Source: Owenia fusiformis (lineage: Eukaryota > Annelida > Polychaeta > Sabellida > Oweniidae). From it: a DNA stretch of 29,097 nt. Below, in pieces: positions 28,012 to 29,097 of this stretch; the stretch's first letter is position 1, and the number at the start of each line of letters is the position of its first letter. The position numbers were made by a program, and so were the translations under genes. The notes beneath the pieces are model-generated. The model was not told the DNA's origin. It was given only the letters and a program-made list of their open reading frames with translations, and made no database searches. The stretch spans positions 4,308,109-4,337,205 of the forward strand of contig CAIIXF020000003.1 of NCBI GenBank assembly GCA_903813345.2, read 5' to 3'.

Positions 28012-28437
28012 AAGGGGCATTGTCGGACAGTCGTTTTAAATGTGAATTTCATCCATTTTAGCGTTTAATAATCTAAGTTATGGTATTCAAAACTGTCTTG
28101 AGTATGTGTGCTACAGTATAATCGTGAAATGTGCATCGATATGTCTTAAAAGAGGTCAATTTATAATAAAAAATGAATTTGCTTTACCTGAAAAACTTTT
28201 CAAAATTTTGTTGACCCGGAAGTGATGTAAATTTTGCGCGAAATTGCGTCATTCTCGAATATGTATGGCAACAACATTTGAAGCAGAAAATATTCTTAAA
28301 TTTTACACTTCTTTGTTTTTTATTTATTTAAGGTAAGGGACCTCGTTTTACCGATATATCAATATTTGTAAAGTGTCCGACAATGCCTCGGATTTCTCTG
28401 TGATGAACGACAATGCCCCTTGTCTGACAATACCCCC
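28012..28437. mobile_element. Candidate short inverted-repeat transposon
   Basis: AAGGGGCATTGTCGGACAG at 28012-28030 is matched in inverted orientation three times at the other end: TGTCCGACAATGCC (28374-28387), CGACAATGCCCCTT (28408-28421) and TGTCTGACAATACCCC (28421-28436). The interior is AT-rich and non-coding. One terminal motif on the left against three tandem ones on the right suggests a MITE with subterminal repeats or nested insertions. I could not identify a target-site duplication. Confidence 0.5.
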
Positions 28438-28625
28438 ATATCCTCTATAGCAACGCAAGTTTCGAGGATTGCTCTCCACATAACTAAAACATTTGAAAGA
28501 TTGATACATCAATTGAAGCCAAATCTTACCAAAAATCATAGACTCAAATCAGACTCACGAGAAAGATGCTGACAACTCAAATGGAAAACGGCAAAGTGAT
28601 TTGGGCAAAAAACAAAAGCACTTAC

Positions 28626-28729
28626 CTCACAAACACAATTTCATCAGCATGTAAATTCAATGTACTGAGCATGCTGACCACGTTGTTGTCCTTCCACTGG
28701 AGGTAGAGAAGCTCATTATCATATTTGGT
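28626..28729 (-). CDS. PiggyBac-like transposase exon
   Basis: The frame reads YDNELLYLQWKDNNVVSMLS, then TLNLHADEIVFVR, and ends at a consensus donor GTGAG|GTAAGTGC. Q-W-K-D-N-x-x-V-x-x-L-S-T is the block of piggyBac-family (DDE_Tnp_1_7) transposases that contains one catalytic Asp (WKD/WFD). An in-frame TGA lies just upstream and no convincing acceptor was found, so the 5' edge is uncertain. It may be part of a domesticated piggyBac-derived gene, since a clean donor is retained, or an intron-containing transposon. Confidence 0.5.
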
Positions 28730-28795
28730 TCAAATATACCTCATGTTTCCTACAAGCTAAGTACAGTGTATCAATTTAAACTACATTCATAATAC

Positions 28796-29041
28796 TCAAT
28801 GTTTTGTAATTTTATAGTAAGAAGCATATTGATATTTAAAAAAGCATGTCTTACCCAGTTGCTGCAGGTATTGGGTGGTGTGAGGTGGTCGAACAAGAAT
28901 GGTTATTCCTTCATTGGCAGCCATGTTAGTGATTTCAAATGAAAGTGTCCCCACCAACAGCGTTAAAGCATCCTTCTGGCTTGTATGTGACTGAGAAGGA
29001 GCCTGCATCTGGCTTGTATGTGTCTGAGAAGGAGCCTGCAT
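28796..29041 (-). CDS. Pogo/Tigger-like DDE transposase fragment fused to 11-residue repeats
   Basis: The frame contains repeats MQAPSQTHTSQ (two units) and then KDALTLLVGTLSFEITNMAA, NEGITILVRPPHTTQYLQQL and CFFKYQYASYYK. The stretch I-T-I-L-V-x-P-P-H-T-T-x-x-L-Q matches the region before the last acidic residue in pogo/Tigger-type DDE transposases (NG.ILL..PPHTTH.LQPLD...F). The usual upstream D.HxSH motif is replaced by the minisatellite, so the catalytic site is not intact. Inside the frame lies a donor-like CTGG|GTAAGA at 28854. The fragment may be a pseudogene or an exapted exon. Confidence 0.45.
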   Translation of the reverse strand: MQAPSQTHTSQMQAPSQSHTSQKDALTLLVGTLSFEITNMAANEGITILVRPPHTTQYLQQLGKTCFFKYQYASYYKITKH

Positions 29042-29097
29042 CTTGCTTGTATGTGTCTTGAGAAGGAGCCTGCATCTGGCTTGTATGTGTCTGAGAA
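28977..29097. repeat. 33-bp minisatellite at the window edge
   Basis: Units begin at 28977, 29010, 29043 and 29077 (TGGCTTGTATGTGTCTGAGA plus AGGAGCCTGCATC). The third unit has one extra T, which breaks the minus-strand frame there. The array continues past the end of the window. Confidence 0.95.

Noticed and set aside
1-29097. A complete autonomous transposon or virus-derived element
   Set aside because: No element has all its expected domains and both ends within the window; only fragments can be supported.

Overview
This window reads as nuclear DNA of an invertebrate animal, most likely an aquatic one and possibly a mollusc. The reasons are the AT-rich composition, coding islands of 30 to 700 bases bounded by GT...AG splice signals instead of bacterial-style operons, abundant micro- and minisatellites, and many decayed pieces of animal transposable elements. 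No bacterial gene arrangement, rRNA, tRNA or CRISPR array is visible. The species assignment is inference only.

Layout. 0.2-2 kb: minus-strand fragments of an uncharacterised invertebrate protein family and of a YqaJ/lambda-exonuclease-like nuclease with small downstream exons. 2.4-3.1 kb: a probable exon made almost wholly of 27-bp repeats. 3.3-4.5 kb: a terminal exon, a ZSWIM-like pseudogene and a two-exon mini-gene with paired CxxC motifs. 4.7-5.2 kb: a dispersed repeat with a GACA microsatellite. 5.4-7.1 kb: a Penelope-like GIY-YIG endonuclease end, a PIF1-like helicase tail and a Merlin/IS1595-type zinc-ribbon exon. 7.4-8.0 kb: a plausible small two-exon gene. 8.1-10 kb: microexons and degraded coding sequence. 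10.9-12.3 kb: an OTU-like fragment and an SGNH-hydrolase exon. 12.3-13.25 kb: a tandem duplication of about 440 bp. 13.25-15 kb: a first exon with an early stop, a dispersed repeat and Myb/SANT-like exons. 15.05-15.6 kb: a nest of inverted repeats. 15.9-17.3 kb: a multi-exon gene of unknown function. 17.9-18.6 kb: a broken zinc-finger gene. 20-23.6 kb: several exons, including a second OTU-like one. 24.5-25.7 kb: second copies of two repeats and a RecQ-like helicase N-terminus. 26.1-29.1 kb: an acidic exon, a candidate inverted-repeat element, and piggyBac-like and pogo-like transposase pieces.

A striking feature is that almost every coding-like segment I can support lies on the minus strand, although the pieces belong to unrelated families. 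I see no pathway linking them. The cautious reading is an accessory, transposon-rich stretch in which a few real host exons (those with a good start and canonical splice sites: 4089-4486, 7405-7957, 20266-20397, 26163-26271) are mixed with decayed mobile elements. No single new system can be demonstrated from sequence alone. The best candidates for a second look are the strand bias, the nested palindrome cluster, the frame-switching repeat exon and the mini-gene.
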